64,000 nt of DNA from Aureibacter tunicatorum (GCF_036492635.1 NZ_AP025305.1:1798001-1862000), one strand, 5' to 3'; counted from the first letter of the stretch, positions 27,642 to 38,093 are shown. Notes: a model not told the origin generated them from the sequence alone. Translations and numbers: made by a program.

Positions 27642-28718
27642 TTAAAATTCTAAGAAGTTTTCCTGAATTTTCACGTAGTCTTTAGTTTTTGTAAGAGAAA
27701 GCATTAGTAGAACACGAGCTTTTTGCGGGTTGAGGAAATCTGATGCGATGAAACCATATTTTTCATCGTCAACTTCCGCTCCAAGCGTCGTGCGACCAGA
27801 CCCAACTCTCGCCGATCTCACTACTTTGATGCCTTGTTTTACCGCTCTTTCCAGTTGATCCATTGCAGTTGGGTATATGTTCCCATTTCCTACACCAGCG
27901 AATACTATTCCATCCACTTTTTCATTGATAAGCGTTTTGATTAGATTTTCGTTAGTGTTTGAGTAACCGTATACGATGTCAACTTGAGGCAGGGATGTGC
28001 GATCTGTGATGTCAAACACAGTTTCAGCAGTGGTTCTTTTTTCAGTTCTTTGATAGTATACTGGAACAGCATCGTATACATATCCTAAGATTCCGAATTC
28101 TCTTCCTGTGAAAGCGTTTACTGCAGTAGTGTTGGTTTTCGTAACGAATCTTGCAGCGATGATCTCATCATTCAATGTTACCAATACACCTCTTCCCCAA
28201 GAATCTTTTCTTGCAGCTATCCCTATGGCATTGTAAAGGTTTTTTGGGCCGTCAGCTGAGAGAGCTGTAGCTGATCTCATTGCTCCTACAAAAACGATGG
28301 GCTTGTCAGTCGCGGTAGTTAGATCAACAAAGAATGCTGTTTCTTCCATTGTATCCGTACCGTGTGTGATAACGATGCCGTCCACATTGTCATCATTGGC
28401 TAGCTCTTTGATTTTCTTAGCGATTTTCAGCCATGTCTCATTGTTCATGGCTTGTGAACCGATGTTAGCTACTTGCTGCCCTGAAAGGTTAGCGAACTCC
28501 TTAGCTTCAGGCACCGCTTCAATTAACTCTTCTACCGGTAATTGACCTGCTTTGTATTGGCCTTTTACAGAGGAGCCTCCGGCTCCTGCGATTGTGCCGC
28601 CAGTCGCTAAAATTACAATATTTGGTTTTTTCTGCGCTAGTGCGTCAATGGACACAATAGCCATCAAAGCAATGATTAATATGCTTGATCTTAGATTGTT
28701 AAAGAGATTTGATTGCAT
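27642..28718 (-). CDS. ansB: Periplasmic type II L-asparaginase
   Basis: Hydrolyses asparagine to aspartate and ammonia. The 358-residue protein carries a signal peptide (about residues 1-29, ending DALA-QKK), typical of the high-affinity type II enzyme. Active-site segments are ILATGGTIAG with T42, GQYKAG with Y55, ITHGTDTMEE with T121/D122, and FVGAMRSATALSADGP. The gene starts 10 bases after the aspA stop, giving a two-step path from periplasmic asparagine to aspartate to fumarate. A few bases downstream sits a terminator-like hairpin and then the Dcu transporter. Confidence 0.94.
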   Translation of the reverse strand: MQSNLFNNLRSSILIIALMAIVSIDALAQKKPNIVILATGGTIAGAGGSSVKGQYKAGQLPVEELIEAVPEAKEFANLSGQQVANIGSQAMNNETWLKIAKKIKELANDDNVDGIVITHGTDTMEETAFFVDLTTATDKPIVFVGAMRSATALSADGPKNLYNAIGIAARKDSWGRGVLVTLNDEIIAARFVTKTNTTAVNAFTGREFGILGYVYDAVPVYYQRTEKRTTAETVFDITDRTSLPQVDIVYGYSNTNENLIKTLINEKVDGIVFAGVGNGNIYPTAMDQLERAVKQGIKVVRSARVGSGRTTLGAEVDDEKYGFIASDFLNPQKARVLLMLSLTKTKDYVKIQENFLEF

Positions 28719-28728
28719 AACAATGAAA

Positions 28729-30138
28729 TTATTTATTGATGAATTTCGGGTTCATAAGATTCTCAACAGATAGCACTTCGTCAAGCTTTTCTTTTGTCAT
28801 AAGCTTTCTTTCCAATACTATATCATAGATAGAACCTCCTGTTTGTAAAGCTTCTTTGGCTATGGATGCTGAGTTTTCGTAACCTATGATAGGGTTGAGT
28901 TGAGTTACGATTCCAATTGAGTTCAACACCATGTTTTTGCAGATCTCCTCATTAGCCGTGATGCCATCAATGCATTTTTCTCTTAGCGTGTTGAACCCGT
29001 TTTTAAGTATTTGGATATTGTTAAACAGGTTGTAAGCGATAACCGGTTCCATTACATTTAATTGCAATTGTCCGCCTTCCGCTGCTAAAGAAATAGTAAC
29101 ATCAGTTCCAATCACTTGAAAAGCAATTTGGTTCATAACTTCAGGAATTACAGGGTTTACTTTTCCCGGCATGATTGAAGATCCTGGTTGCATTCGAGGT
29201 AGATTGATTTCGTTTAATCCGGCTCTAGGTCCTGAAGAAAGCAATCGCAAGTCATTGCAAATCTTTGATATTTTTACTGCAACTCTTTTAAATACCCCAG
29301 AGATCTGCACATATGCTCCAGTGTCAGAAGTTGCTTCTACCAAGTTTGGCGAAAGTGTGACAGGAATATTAGTGATTTCCGCTAAATGTTTGGTCGCTAG
29401 TTCAGGATATCCTATCGGAGCATTTACTCTAGTTCCAATAGCTGTAGCTCCTAAATTTATTTCTGTGATCAGATCTCTAGCTTCTTCGACTCTTTTAATA
29501 TCTTCTTTGATCGTATCTGAAAATGCGTTGAATTCTTGCCCTAAAGACATTGGAACTGCGTCTTGAAGTTGAGTTCTTCCCATCTTCAACACATTCTTGA
29601 ATTCTTCTCCTTTTTTTGAAAATGATTTTTCCAGTTGATTCATCGAGTCTAGAAGCTCATTGATCAGCATGAACAGGGAAATTCTAAATGCAGTAGGGTA
29701 TGCGTCATTCGTTGATTGAGAAAAGTTTACATGGTTGTTGGGATGAACCACATCGTAATTTCCTTTAGGCTCGCCAAGTATTTCAAGAGCTTTATTGGCG
29801 ATTACTTCATTGGCATTCATATTTGTGGAAGTTCCAGCACCACCTTGTAGCACGTCTACTTTGAATTGATCAATGAGTTCGCCTACTATAATTGAGTCGC
29901 AAGCTTTGCATATCGCATCAGCAACTTTTGGCTCGATAACCTCGAGTTCTTTATTGGCTAATGCCGCCGCTTTTTTTACATAAGCTAAACCTTTAATGAA
30001 GAGTGGAGTGGAAGAAATAGGTATTCCAGTTATATGAAAATTATCCAAAGCTCTTAGTGTTTGGACTCCATAGTAGGCACTGTCGTCAAGTTCTCTTTCT
30101 CCTAAAAAGTCGTGTTCAATTCGGGTGTTTTGGCTCAT
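28729..30138 (-). CDS. aspA: Aspartate ammonia-lyase
   Basis: Deaminates aspartate to fumarate and ammonia. The 469-residue length and GTSTNMNANEVIANKALE, HPNNHVNFSQSTNDAYPTAF and the superfamily signature SSIMPGKVNPVIPEV are diagnostic of the aspartase/fumarase superfamily. AspA is favoured over FumC by the N-terminal DFLGERELDDSAYYGVQTLRA split over residues 10-31 and by the linked asparaginase. It is first in the cluster aspA-ansB-(hairpin)-dcu-porin. The 610-base upstream region holds a twice-repeated odd palindrome that may be regulatory. Confidence 0.93.
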   Translation of the reverse strand: MSQNTRIEHDFLGERELDDSAYYGVQTLRALDNFHITGIPISSTPLFIKGLAYVKKAAALANKELEVIEPKVADAICKACDSIIVGELIDQFKVDVLQGGAGTSTNMNANEVIANKALEILGEPKGNYDVVHPNNHVNFSQSTNDAYPTAFRISLFMLINELLDSMNQLEKSFSKKGEEFKNVLKMGRTQLQDAVPMSLGQEFNAFSDTIKEDIKRVEEARDLITEINLGATAIGTRVNAPIGYPELATKHLAEITNIPVTLSPNLVEATSDTGAYVQISGVFKRVAVKISKICNDLRLLSSGPRAGLNEINLPRMQPGSSIMPGKVNPVIPEVMNQIAFQVIGTDVTISLAAEGGQLQLNVMEPVIAYNLFNNIQILKNGFNTLREKCIDGITANEEICKNMVLNSIGIVTQLNPIIGYENSASIAKEALQTGGSIYDIVLERKLMTKEKLDEVLSVENLMNPKFINK

Positions 30139-30224
30139 TTTTTAAAAATTTAATTGATTTCTATTTATTGTTAAGCATTGGATATTGCGCCTTTCACAAA
30201 TTTGCATATCAATAGCTGTGCTAA

Positions 30225-30237
30225 ATTTCCTAATAGG
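30225..30237. repeat. Repeat copy 1, ATTTCCTAATAGG
   Basis: Thirteen bases identical to 30415-30427. The CCTAATAGG core is a perfect palindrome around a central A/T pair, the form expected for a dimeric repressor or activator site, about 90 bases upstream of the aspA start. Confidence 0.5.
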
Positions 30238-30414
30238 CTTGCATTAATCTGTTTGCTAAAAAGATTTAAAAGGATTATTACGAATGATTAATTCATGAAA
30301 TATTCTTAATGAATATATCTTAATTTATGTATTGGCAATAATAGTGCAGTTTTTAATTTTGAGGTGTTGTTAAAAAAATATTTTCAATTAATAATATGCT
30401 ATAGGTTGAATTTC

Positions 30415-30427
30415 ATTTCCTAATAGG
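30415..30427. repeat. Repeat copy 2, ATTTCCTAATAGG
   Basis: Second identical copy in the same orientation, 190 bases from the first and about 280 bases upstream of aspA. Confidence 0.5.
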
Positions 30428-30748
30428 ATGTCATATGAAAAGTATATCAGAGTATTTATTAAAATGTAAGCTTATGTTTTTGATAAATAGTAAATGTTAT
30501 TGATTTGTCTTTACTAGTTTTAAAAAGTGTAATGATGAAAAATATTATTTGAATTAAATTAATTCCTGTGTTTTGATATTATTTTGTTTTAAATGACGAA
30601 ATGTATATTAGTTTGCTCTAATTATATTGTGAAAGTAAAAGTATGTCAATGTTTACTAATATGCAAGTATAGTGATTTGATTTATTAAATTAAACCTTGA
30701 AAATATGAGTGAGCATAAAAAATAATGAAGGGATAAATTGATTTAATT

Positions 30749-31462
30749 CTATTTTTTTAGATCGTAGTAATTTTGAAGTGTGCTTGAAAAATCAATAATT
30801 GAACTTGAATGCTTACTTTTAATTTCAGGAATGGAAATTATGGTTGATGGTATATTGTACTTGGCAAGGTATCTTTCAAATATTTTTACGGAATCCTTAA
30901 GAATGATAGGGTCGTTAGCAGGAAATTCGTTGTAAGCTAGTCCTATGATTGGTATGTTTCTGGTTGTGCATACATCCAAGCTCATTAGAGTGTGGTTTAT
31001 GCTTCCGAGTTTTGAACTGGATACGATTAATGTGGGTATTTTGTGTTTTTCGATAAAATCAAGCGTTGTGAAATCTTCGGTGATTGGCACCATCAATCCT
31101 CCAGCGCCTTCTAAAAGAACAATCTCGTATGAATCTTCCAGAGTTTTGTTTGATTCTTCTATTTTAGAAATATCCACAGTTTTGCCTTCAAGAGCGGCGG
31201 ATAAATGAGGGGAGGCGGGATGCTTGAAAACTATAGGGTTTGTTGTCTTGTCCAAGTCTTCTTTGAATAAGTCGACATTCATGATTTCTCTATGAGCAAC
31301 AATATCTTCAGCTACTTTGCTTGTGTCGCACCCCGTTTGAATGATTTTCTGTGTGATGACATTGATATTTTGGCTTAACAGCCATTTTGCAAACAGTCCT
31401 GTGACAATACTCTTGCCTGAATCAGTGTCTATGCCTGTGATGAAGATTGTATTATTAAACAT
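30749..31462 (-). CDS. bioD: Dethiobiotin synthetase
   Basis: ATP-dependent ring closure of 7,8-diaminopelargonate to dethiobiotin, the penultimate step of biotin synthesis. The 237-residue P-loop protein has FITGIDTDSGKSIVTG (residues 7-22; the usual GTDTGVGKT is relaxed to GIDTDSGKS). It also has KIIQTGCD with the substrate lysine and LLEGAGGLMVPI, the diagnostic EGAGG loop. It is the last gene of the bio operon and overlaps bioC by 8 bases. Confidence 0.92.
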   Translation of the reverse strand: MFNNTIFITGIDTDSGKSIVTGLFAKWLLSQNINVITQKIIQTGCDTSKVAEDIVAHREIMNVDLFKEDLDKTTNPIVFKHPASPHLSAALEGKTVDISKIEESNKTLEDSYEIVLLEGAGGLMVPITEDFTTLDFIEKHKIPTLIVSSSKLGSINHTLMSLDVCTTRNIPIIGLAYNEFPANDPIILKDSVKIFERYLAKYNIPSTIISIPEIKSKHSSSIIDFSSTLQNYYDLKK

Positions 31463-32219
31463 TTTTCTTTTTTCCTATGATATAAAGTGGATTGTAAGTC
31501 AATGTGTACCCTTTGTCGGATTGATATTGGCTATATTTTCTTTGGAAGTTTTGAAGAGATGATTTGTTCCAAGTTGTTTTGCTGATCCCGTTGACCCCGG
31601 TTAGTTTCAAGTGACGCAGTATGTCAATGGGTGATTGAAAATAAATGCACTTGGTTTCTTCTTCAAAGTGAAGTATGTCGAAATGTTTTTTAAAAGCATC
31701 AAGAAGTTTGCTAGTATCATAAGTTAAGCCAGCTCCTGTAATTTCTTTTATTTCATAAAGGTTCTTGTTCCCAAATGATGAAATTGCGATTGTTGCTTGT
31801 TTATCGGTTGAATGGTGCAGTTTTTCCGCGAAAGCTCGAATGTCAGTAATCCATTGAATGGTGGATGCTGAAAATATCGAATTGGTATTGGCAGGGAAGT
31901 CTATCTTTTCGATATCACCTGATAAAAAATCGATTTTACTTTTTTCTTCATTGGACATTTTGCTTAAAAGTGAAAAAATAGCATTGGGGTTTAAATCATT
32001 AGCAAAGATATGCTTGGGGGCTTTGTTCATGATCTCTCTAGTTAAGAATCCTGTTCCACAGCCTATTTCAAAGATTGTTTGATTAGTTACAGAAAAATGA
32101 TCTTGAGATAGCTTGAATAGTTTGGAAGCGATGCTTTTTTGAATTTTGGCATTGCTGTCGTAAGTCTTTAAGCTTTTGTCGAATCTTTCTTTGACAAGTT
32201 CTTTGTTCATGATCTCCAC
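31455..32219 (-). CDS. bioC: Malonyl-ACP O-methyltransferase
   Basis: SAM-dependent class I methyltransferase that disguises malonyl-ACP as a methyl ester so fatty acid synthesis can build pimeloyl-ACP. The 254-residue protein has RFDKSLKTYDSNAKIQKSIA at residues 12-31 (typical BioC N-terminus), FEIGCGTGFLTREI as SAM motif I and STIQWITD at the position of the BioC SxxxQW motif. It overlaps bioD by 8 bases. Its partner esterase gene, bioG, lies just upstream after an 84-base spacer, the only sizeable gap in the operon. Confidence 0.9.
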   Translation of the reverse strand: MEIMNKELVKERFDKSLKTYDSNAKIQKSIASKLFKLSQDHFSVTNQTIFEIGCGTGFLTREIMNKAPKHIFANDLNPNAIFSLLSKMSNEEKSKIDFLSGDIEKIDFPANTNSIFSASTIQWITDIRAFAEKLHHSTDKQATIAISSFGNKNLYEIKEITGAGLTYDTSKLLDAFKKHFDILHFEEETKCIYFQSPIDILRHLKLTGVNGISKTTWNKSSLQNFQRKYSQYQSDKGYTLTYNPLYIIGKKKNV

Positions 32220-32303
32220 TGCACACTTCTATTGATTTGTCGAGGCAAAGTTAAACATGAAATTGATAATTGGACAAACTTTGCTAATTGAAATTTATAA
32301 AAA

Positions 32304-32972
32304 TTATAATAAGGCAATTTCATCCCAACTCTTCCATAAATGAAATGGGTAGTGGGAGTCATTTAGCGTTATGATATCTGTTTTTCCATCCCAAAATGAA
32401 TGTTGATTGTTTGAGGGAATGATTAAGTCGTTTTCGGAAATTACTGCTTTATCAAAGTTTGCAAATACGTTGCTTTCAGATTTGATATCGTCAAAGAGTT
32501 CTTTTAATTCTGTTTTTACATTTTCAAATTCTCTTGTTGGCAAATGCTCGAAAAAAAAGGTTTCACCCGGTGATTTGAAGCACATTCTTTTTCTGAATTT
32601 AAGAAGATTCCTTTCATTCAGATTTTCCAAAGTTCCTAAGAATATTTTTTCAGGAATCCCAAATTGATCATTAATAGGTTGAAGTGTGCCATTGATAGCG
32701 ATTTTTTTATCACAACGAACGCCTTTGTTATGGTTAAGGAATTGGTTTGATTTCCAAACGCCTAATGACCAGCTGATTAACACTACATTTTTATACTCAT
32801 TTATTCTTCTTTCATCAATCATGTCTTGATGATTGGAATCACTGTAATCGAATATATGCAATAGATCAAAATCATTGGAATGCAGATGCTTGAATGGAGA
32901 AATATCCATGCCCCATCCGTTAAAGAAGATGATTAAGTTGTTCGAGTCTTTTGTTATCCAATTAGTTGTCAT
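32304..32972 (-). CDS. bioG: Pimeloyl-ACP methyl ester esterase BioG (DUF452)
   Basis: A 222-residue alpha/beta hydrolase of the DUF452 family, which removes the methyl ester from pimeloyl-ACP methyl ester and so replaces BioH. The oxyanion motif FFNGWGMD is at residues 16-23, the nucleophile S69 in SWSLGVW, and a C-terminal histidine, probably H207, in DSHYPFHLW. The gene overlaps bioF by 4 bases and precedes bioC, which supplies its substrate type. The lineage-typical use of BioG is established for Bacteroidota and some proteobacteria. Confidence 0.9.
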   Translation of the reverse strand: MTTNWITKDSNNLIIFFNGWGMDISPFKHLHSNDFDLLHIFDYSDSNHQDMIDERRINEYKNVVLISWSLGVWKSNQFLNHNKGVRCDKKIAINGTLQPINDQFGIPEKIFLGTLENLNERNLLKFRKRMCFKSPGETFFFEHLPTREFENVKTELKELFDDIKSESNVFANFDKAVISENDLIIPSNNQHSFWDGKTDIITLNDSHYPFHLWKSWDEIALL

Positions 32973-34117
32973 TGTTGTAAATCGCAGTCAAGTAGGTTTG
33001 AAGTTAAGGATTTTATTTCGTTTTCTGTATGAGAAGCGCTCATAGAAATTCTAAGCCTCGAGGAGTTTTTAGGCACTGTAGGAGGTCTTACAGGCATAAT
33101 AATAAATCCTTTTTTGAATAGATAGTCGGATAGTTGAATCGTTTTGCCACTGTCTCCAATAATGATAGGCAGTATTTGGGTTTCAGATGGAATTGAAAGC
33201 CCCGAGTAGCTCATCAGTTCTTTTAAAAGTTTAATATTATTGAAGAGGGCTTCTCGTTCTTTGTCAGCTTGCATGATATATGGAAAAACATGCAAGTTCC
33301 ATTTGATATTGATAGGAGGCAAGGAAGTCGTATAGATAAAAGACCTCATGCTATTAACCAGATATTCCTTGAAAACTCTTGAGCAGGCTACGTAAGCTCC
33401 GATGGAATTCATGGTTTTGCCAAAAGTTCCCACAATGAAATCCACATCGTCAATGATGCCTAGCGCTTCGCAAATTCCCAAGCCTTTCTTGCCATGAGTC
33501 CCCAAAGCATGCGCTTCGTCAACATATAAGAATGTTTCAAACCTCTTTTTTAACTCTACCAATTCTTTTAAAGGGGCTATATCCCCATCCATGCTGAAGA
33601 TGCTTTCCGTAACAATAAAAATATTGTTGTATAAATGAGCCTTTTTCTCGAGTATTGATTTTAAATGTTCGATGTCATTATGTCGATACCTGGTGAAATC
33701 TGCTGGAGATAGTTTTAAGCCATCAATGATACTTGCGTGGTTTAGTTTGTCGCTGATTATCAGATCACCTTTTTTGCTGATAGCAGGCAATATACCAATA
33801 TTCGCATGGTAGCCACTATTGAAAAAAAGAACGTTTTCTTTATTATACGCTTTGGCAATTAGCTCTTCAAGCTGAAAATATTCTTCATAATTCCCAGTCA
33901 TCAGTCTTGAAGCGCAAGAGCCAAATTGAGTTTTATCTAAATCGGTTTTGGACAGAAACTCTTTAAGCAAAACTTTATTGGTGGAAATACCTAAATAATC
34001 ATTGCTTGAGAAATTGATGAAATTATATCCAGTCGATGATTTAAGAACTCTGTATTGATTTTCATTTCGCAGAAAATCAAGTTGCTCGCTGTATAAGTCA
34101 ATGTTATTGTGAGGCAT
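32969..34117 (-). CDS. bioF: 8-amino-7-oxononanoate synthase
   Basis: PLP enzyme condensing pimeloyl-ACP/CoA with alanine in biotin synthesis. The 382-residue alpha-oxoamine synthase has SNDYLGIS, GSCASRLMTGNY, NSGYHANIG, DKLNHASIIDG and YVDEAHALGTHG. The PLP lysine is K234 in GTFGKTMNSIG. KBL (glycine C-acetyltransferase) is the closest alternative; the bio operon settles it. It overlaps bioG by 4 bases and starts 10 bases after the bioA stop. Confidence 0.94.
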   Translation of the reverse strand: MPHNNIDLYSEQLDFLRNENQYRVLKSSTGYNFINFSSNDYLGISTNKVLLKEFLSKTDLDKTQFGSCASRLMTGNYEEYFQLEELIAKAYNKENVLFFNSGYHANIGILPAISKKGDLIISDKLNHASIIDGLKLSPADFTRYRHNDIEHLKSILEKKAHLYNNIFIVTESIFSMDGDIAPLKELVELKKRFETFLYVDEAHALGTHGKKGLGICEALGIIDDVDFIVGTFGKTMNSIGAYVACSRVFKEYLVNSMRSFIYTTSLPPINIKWNLHVFPYIMQADKEREALFNNIKLLKELMSYSGLSIPSETQILPIIIGDSGKTIQLSDYLFKKGFIIMPVRPPTVPKNSSRLRISMSASHTENEIKSLTSNLLDCDLQQ

Positions 34118-34127
34118 AAGTTTATGG

Positions 34128-35432
34128 TTAGGATTTGGCTACATGATAAATCGCTTGTGTAAGCTTGGTCAGTTGCTCTTCCGAAATTGTAAATGGAGGC
34201 ATGATGTAAATAAGTTTATTGAAAGGCCTAATCCATACGCCCATTTCAACAAATCTCTTTTGCAAGATTTCCATGTTTACATTTTCATGCATTTCAACTA
34301 CGCCTATAGCTCCCAAAACTCTGACTTCTTTTACGGAATTCAAATTTGAGCATTTTTGCAGTTCTGATTTGAGTTGATTTGAAATCTTTTTTACTCTGTC
34401 TTGCCAAGGGGAAGAAAGCAGTAGATTGATGCTGGCTATCGCCGCTGAGCAAGCCAAGGGATTGCCCATGAATGTCGGACCATGCATGAAGACTCCCGGC
34501 TCTCCATTGCTGATTGTCGATGCTACTTTATGATTGGCTACAGTGCAAGCCATAGTCATATATCCTCCAGTAAGCGCTTTGCCAAGGCATAGGATATCAG
34601 GAGCAATTTGTGTGTGGTTGGTCGCGAATAGTTCGCCTGTGCGCCCAAAGCCTGTAGCGATCTCATCGAATATTAATAATATGTCGTAACTGTCGCAGAG
34701 TTTCCTTAATTGGTTTAGGTATTCGGGATGATAAAATCTCATTCCTCCTGCGCCTTGCACTATAGGCTCAATAATTATAGCGCAAATATTATGGCTTTCA
34801 GCTTTGAGAATGCTTTCAATTTCATCCATTTCTTCATTATTCCATTCTTCTTCCGGCTTTATATTAGGCGAAGGAGCAAAATAATGAATAGGCAAGGTGT
34901 TCTTGAATATATGGTGCATGCCATTTACAGGGTCGCAAACTGACATCGCATGATATGTGTCACCGTGATATCCCGATTTAACCGTTAACAGCTTGCTTTT
35001 TTCAGGCTTCCCTAAAGTATAGAAATATTGCATAGCCATTTTGATAGCTACTTCTATCGAGACCGATCCTGAATCGGCATAAAAGATCTTTTCGAGCCCT
35101 TCAGGAAGAATTTCTAAAAGTTTTTGGCCTAGTTCTATCGCTGGCGAGTGAGTAAGGCCGCCAAACATAACATGGCTCATGCTTGTGATTTGTTTTTCCA
35201 AGCATTTGTTTATTTCAGGAACGTTATATCCATGGATAGCTGCCCACCAAGAACTCATGCCATCGATGAGGATTTCTCCTGTGGCGAGGTGAATCTCACA
35301 GCCAGTTGCTTTTTCCACAGGGAATACAGGGAGCGGATTATTGAACGACGTGTAAGGATGCCAAAGGTGCTCTTTGTCAAAGCTGAGCTTGTCTGTCCAG
35401 CTACTCAAATTTGAATTTACATCATTTTGCAT
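34128..35432 (-). CDS. bioA: Adenosylmethionine-8-amino-7-oxononanoate aminotransferase
   Basis: PLP transaminase converting KAPA to diaminopelargonate with SAM as amino donor. The 434-residue class III aminotransferase has the BioA opening HLWHPYTSF (residues 22-30) and [11 protein letters not shown], the W-W-x-x-H-G signature. It also has [27 protein letters not shown] and the PLP lysine K285 in CLGKALTGG. It is the first gene of bioA-F-G-C-D. The upstream gap to the DUF2905 gene is only 51 bases and shows no obvious BirA operator to my eye. Confidence 0.95.
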   Translation of the reverse strand: MQNDVNSNLSSWTDKLSFDKEHLWHPYTSFNNPLPVFPVEKATGCEIHLATGEILIDGMSSWWAAIHGYNVPEINKCLEKQITSMSHVMFGGLTHSPAIELGQKLLEILPEGLEKIFYADSGSVSIEVAIKMAMQYFYTLGKPEKSKLLTVKSGYHGDTYHAMSVCDPVNGMHHIFKNTLPIHYFAPSPNIKPEEEWNNEEMDEIESILKAESHNICAIIIEPIVQGAGGMRFYHPEYLNQLRKLCDSYDILLIFDEIATGFGRTGELFATNHTQIAPDILCLGKALTGGYMTMACTVANHKVASTISNGEPGVFMHGPTFMGNPLACSAAIASINLLLSSPWQDRVKKISNQLKSELQKCSNLNSVKEVRVLGAIGVVEMHENVNMEILQKRFVEMGVWIRPFNKLIYIMPPFTISEEQLTKLTQAIYHVAKS

Positions 35433-35483
35433 GGCGTAAAAATAGTAAAATCAAAGATTATACAACATAGGCCTGCATCATGG

Positions 35484-35699
35484 TTAACTGATTTTTGATA
35501 TTATCCAGAAAATTGCGCTTAGAAGAATGCTTAATAATATGCTTGTTCCTAATGGGAAATAGAATTGCATGTTTTTGGATTTGTAGCTAAAGTCACCTGG
35601 GAGTCTTCCAAGCCAGTTCCAAATATTAAATCCTGGTATGTAGAAGGTTAGACCCGCTATTATTAATAGAATACCAATAATTATCAATGTTTTTGCCAT
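35484..35699 (-). CDS. DUF2905 small membrane protein
   Basis: A 71-residue inner-membrane protein with two helices (residues 4-22 and 48-68). Between them is the signature loop PGFNIWNWLGRLPGDFSYKS, the mark of the DUF2905 family. The function of the family is unknown. It is on the same strand as bioA, 51 bases upstream, so it may share a transcript with the biotin operon by position only. Confidence 0.85.
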   Translation of the reverse strand: MAKTLIIIGILLIIAGLTFYIPGFNIWNWLGRLPGDFSYKSKNMQFYFPLGTSILLSILLSAIFWIISKIS

Positions 35700-35884
35700 A
35701 GCCTATGTTACGATACTTTGAGGATATTGTTAGCTTGAGATTGTGATTTTGCTTTGTGGTCAATGCAAAGGCTCTTTTATTGATAATTTTTTTTATTTAT
35801 CTCTGCAATTTATATTTTCATGCAAATTCAAACGTTGTTTTGAGGTGAAAAAGATGACGAGACAGCGAAAAAATTATAATTAGC

Positions 35885-36496
35885 ATGATAAAGAAATTAT
35901 ATGTGATCAGGCATGGAGAGACTGCTTACAATCACAATGGAATAGTGCAGGGTCGAAAAATCGATGCTGATTTGAATGAAAAGGGCAGGGAGCAGGCTGA
36001 TTCATTTTATAATAAATACAAGGCTTTTGATTTCGACGTGTGTTTTACATCAACGTTGAAACGAACTCATCAGACAGTTGATGGTTTTTTGAAAGATGGA
36101 TTGCAATGGTACCAGTTTTCAGGACTTGATGAAATGAATTATGGTGAGTTTGAAGGCAAGCAAGCTGGGAATGGAGAAGAAGGTTCCGCAGTTGAATTGA
36201 TGAACAAATGGAATGACGGCTTTTTGAATCTTAAGCCTGAAGGAGGCGAAGGGCCTTATGATGTTATGAAAAGACAGCAAGAAGCTTTTTCGGATATTTT
36301 GGGGATGAATTTCAATAATGCTTTGGTATGCATGCATAGCAGGGCAATTAGAATCATGCTTTGTTGGATGCAAGATCTAAATATGATTGAAATGAAAAAC
36401 TTGGGGTCTGTGAATACAGGTTTGTCAATCATCAGTTATGATCCAAAGGCAGAGAAGTATACTTTGGAAGAGTTTAATAATACAGATCATCTGTAA
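35885..36496 (+). CDS. Histidine phosphatase family protein (phosphoglycerate-mutase-like)
   Basis: A 203-residue cytosolic phosphatase of the branch that includes GpmB, PhoE and CobC. The catalytic RHGET (R8, H9, G10, E11, T12) is followed by GIVQGRKIDADLNEKGREQA. The acidic residue lies in LDEMNYGEFEGKQ, and the second histidine is in VCMHSRAIR near residue 152. Length favours a broad-specificity phosphatase; true mutase activity cannot be told from sequence. The terminator lies about 120 bases past the stop. Confidence 0.87.
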   Translation: MIKKLYVIRHGETAYNHNGIVQGRKIDADLNEKGREQADSFYNKYKAFDFDVCFTSTLKRTHQTVDGFLKDGLQWYQFSGLDEMNYGEFEGKQAGNGEEGSAVELMNKWNDGFLNLKPEGGEGPYDVMKRQQEAFSDILGMNFNNALVCMHSRAIRIMLCWMQDLNMIEMKNLGSVNTGLSIISYDPKAEKYTLEEFNNTDHL

Positions 36497-36898
36497 GTAA
36501 TGAGAATTTAATAAAAAGGTAACTTCTTAGCAGAATCATTTTGTTGCATGTTCCGTTGTAGTAATTGAATATGTAATTTTTTATACTAGGAAAGGATATT
36601 TTTATTTTTCAATGTTTAGAGGCTTGATTGAAGCCTCTTTTTTTGTTCCGTTAAATTTTGAATATAAGTGTTTTGATCTCAAAGTTTGTTGTATGCTAAG
36701 CTAAATTCAAAGCAAGCGAATGAAATATGATATATTGTTTTTTGTGCTTTTTTAGATGAGTTATAAAAGGATTTTTTGAAAAAGTGCTGGTGAGGCAAAT
36801 AAGTGTGTTTCAATAGGAACAATTTCTGTGTTTAGGAATTATAGATATTGCATATGCAATACATGATGCAAATCATAAAAATTGAAGACCTATTTGGG
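36497..36898. other. Spacer before gap
   Basis: Together with the promoter that follows, this forms a 473-base gap. It holds one terminator (36618-36645) and the gap promoter. Otherwise I see nothing but AT-rich sequence. Confidence 0.5.
36618..36645 (+). terminator. Terminator after the histidine phosphatase gene
   Basis: A perfect 8-bp stem (36618-36625 with 36631-36638) with a 5-base loop is followed by seven T. Confidence 0.8.
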
Positions 36899-36928
36899 TT
36901 GTATTTATCGAATTGAATAGTAATTTTG
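36899..36928 (+). promoter_or_regulatory. Bacteroidota-type promoter of gap
   Basis: TTG at 36899-36901, a 19-base spacer, then TAATTTTG at 36921-36928 match the -33 and -7 elements of the phylum's main sigma factor. The gap start is 41 bases further on. This is the best promoter match in the window. Confidence 0.62.
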
Positions 36929-36957
36929 TAATGTTAATATTTTTATAACATAATTAA

Positions 36958-37974
<1,017 letters not shown>

Positions 37975-37997
37975 TTTTTGATAAAATAGAAGATTTT

Positions 37998-38025
37998 AAA
38001 AGCCGGCTGATAGCCGGCTTTTTTG
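37998..38025 (+). terminator. Terminator of gap
   Basis: An 8-bp GC-rich stem (38001-38008 with 38012-38019), extended by A:T pairs, with a GAT loop and six T. Confidence 0.88.
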
Positions 38026-38093
38026 CATTTTAAAGAAATTCAATGCTCATTAGTTTTTAATTCCAAGCTTTAGGAAGAGGAGAAATTAATTTA

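Larger units (their letters stand above)
30139..30748. other. 610-base gene-free region upstream of aspA
   Basis: The longest gene-free stretch of the window, very AT-rich. It lies between the aspA start and the end of bioD. No ORF of coding character or RNA gene is visible. The only structure seen is a 13-base direct repeat centred on the odd palindrome CCTAATAGG at 30225-30237 and 30415-30427. Confidence 0.5.
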
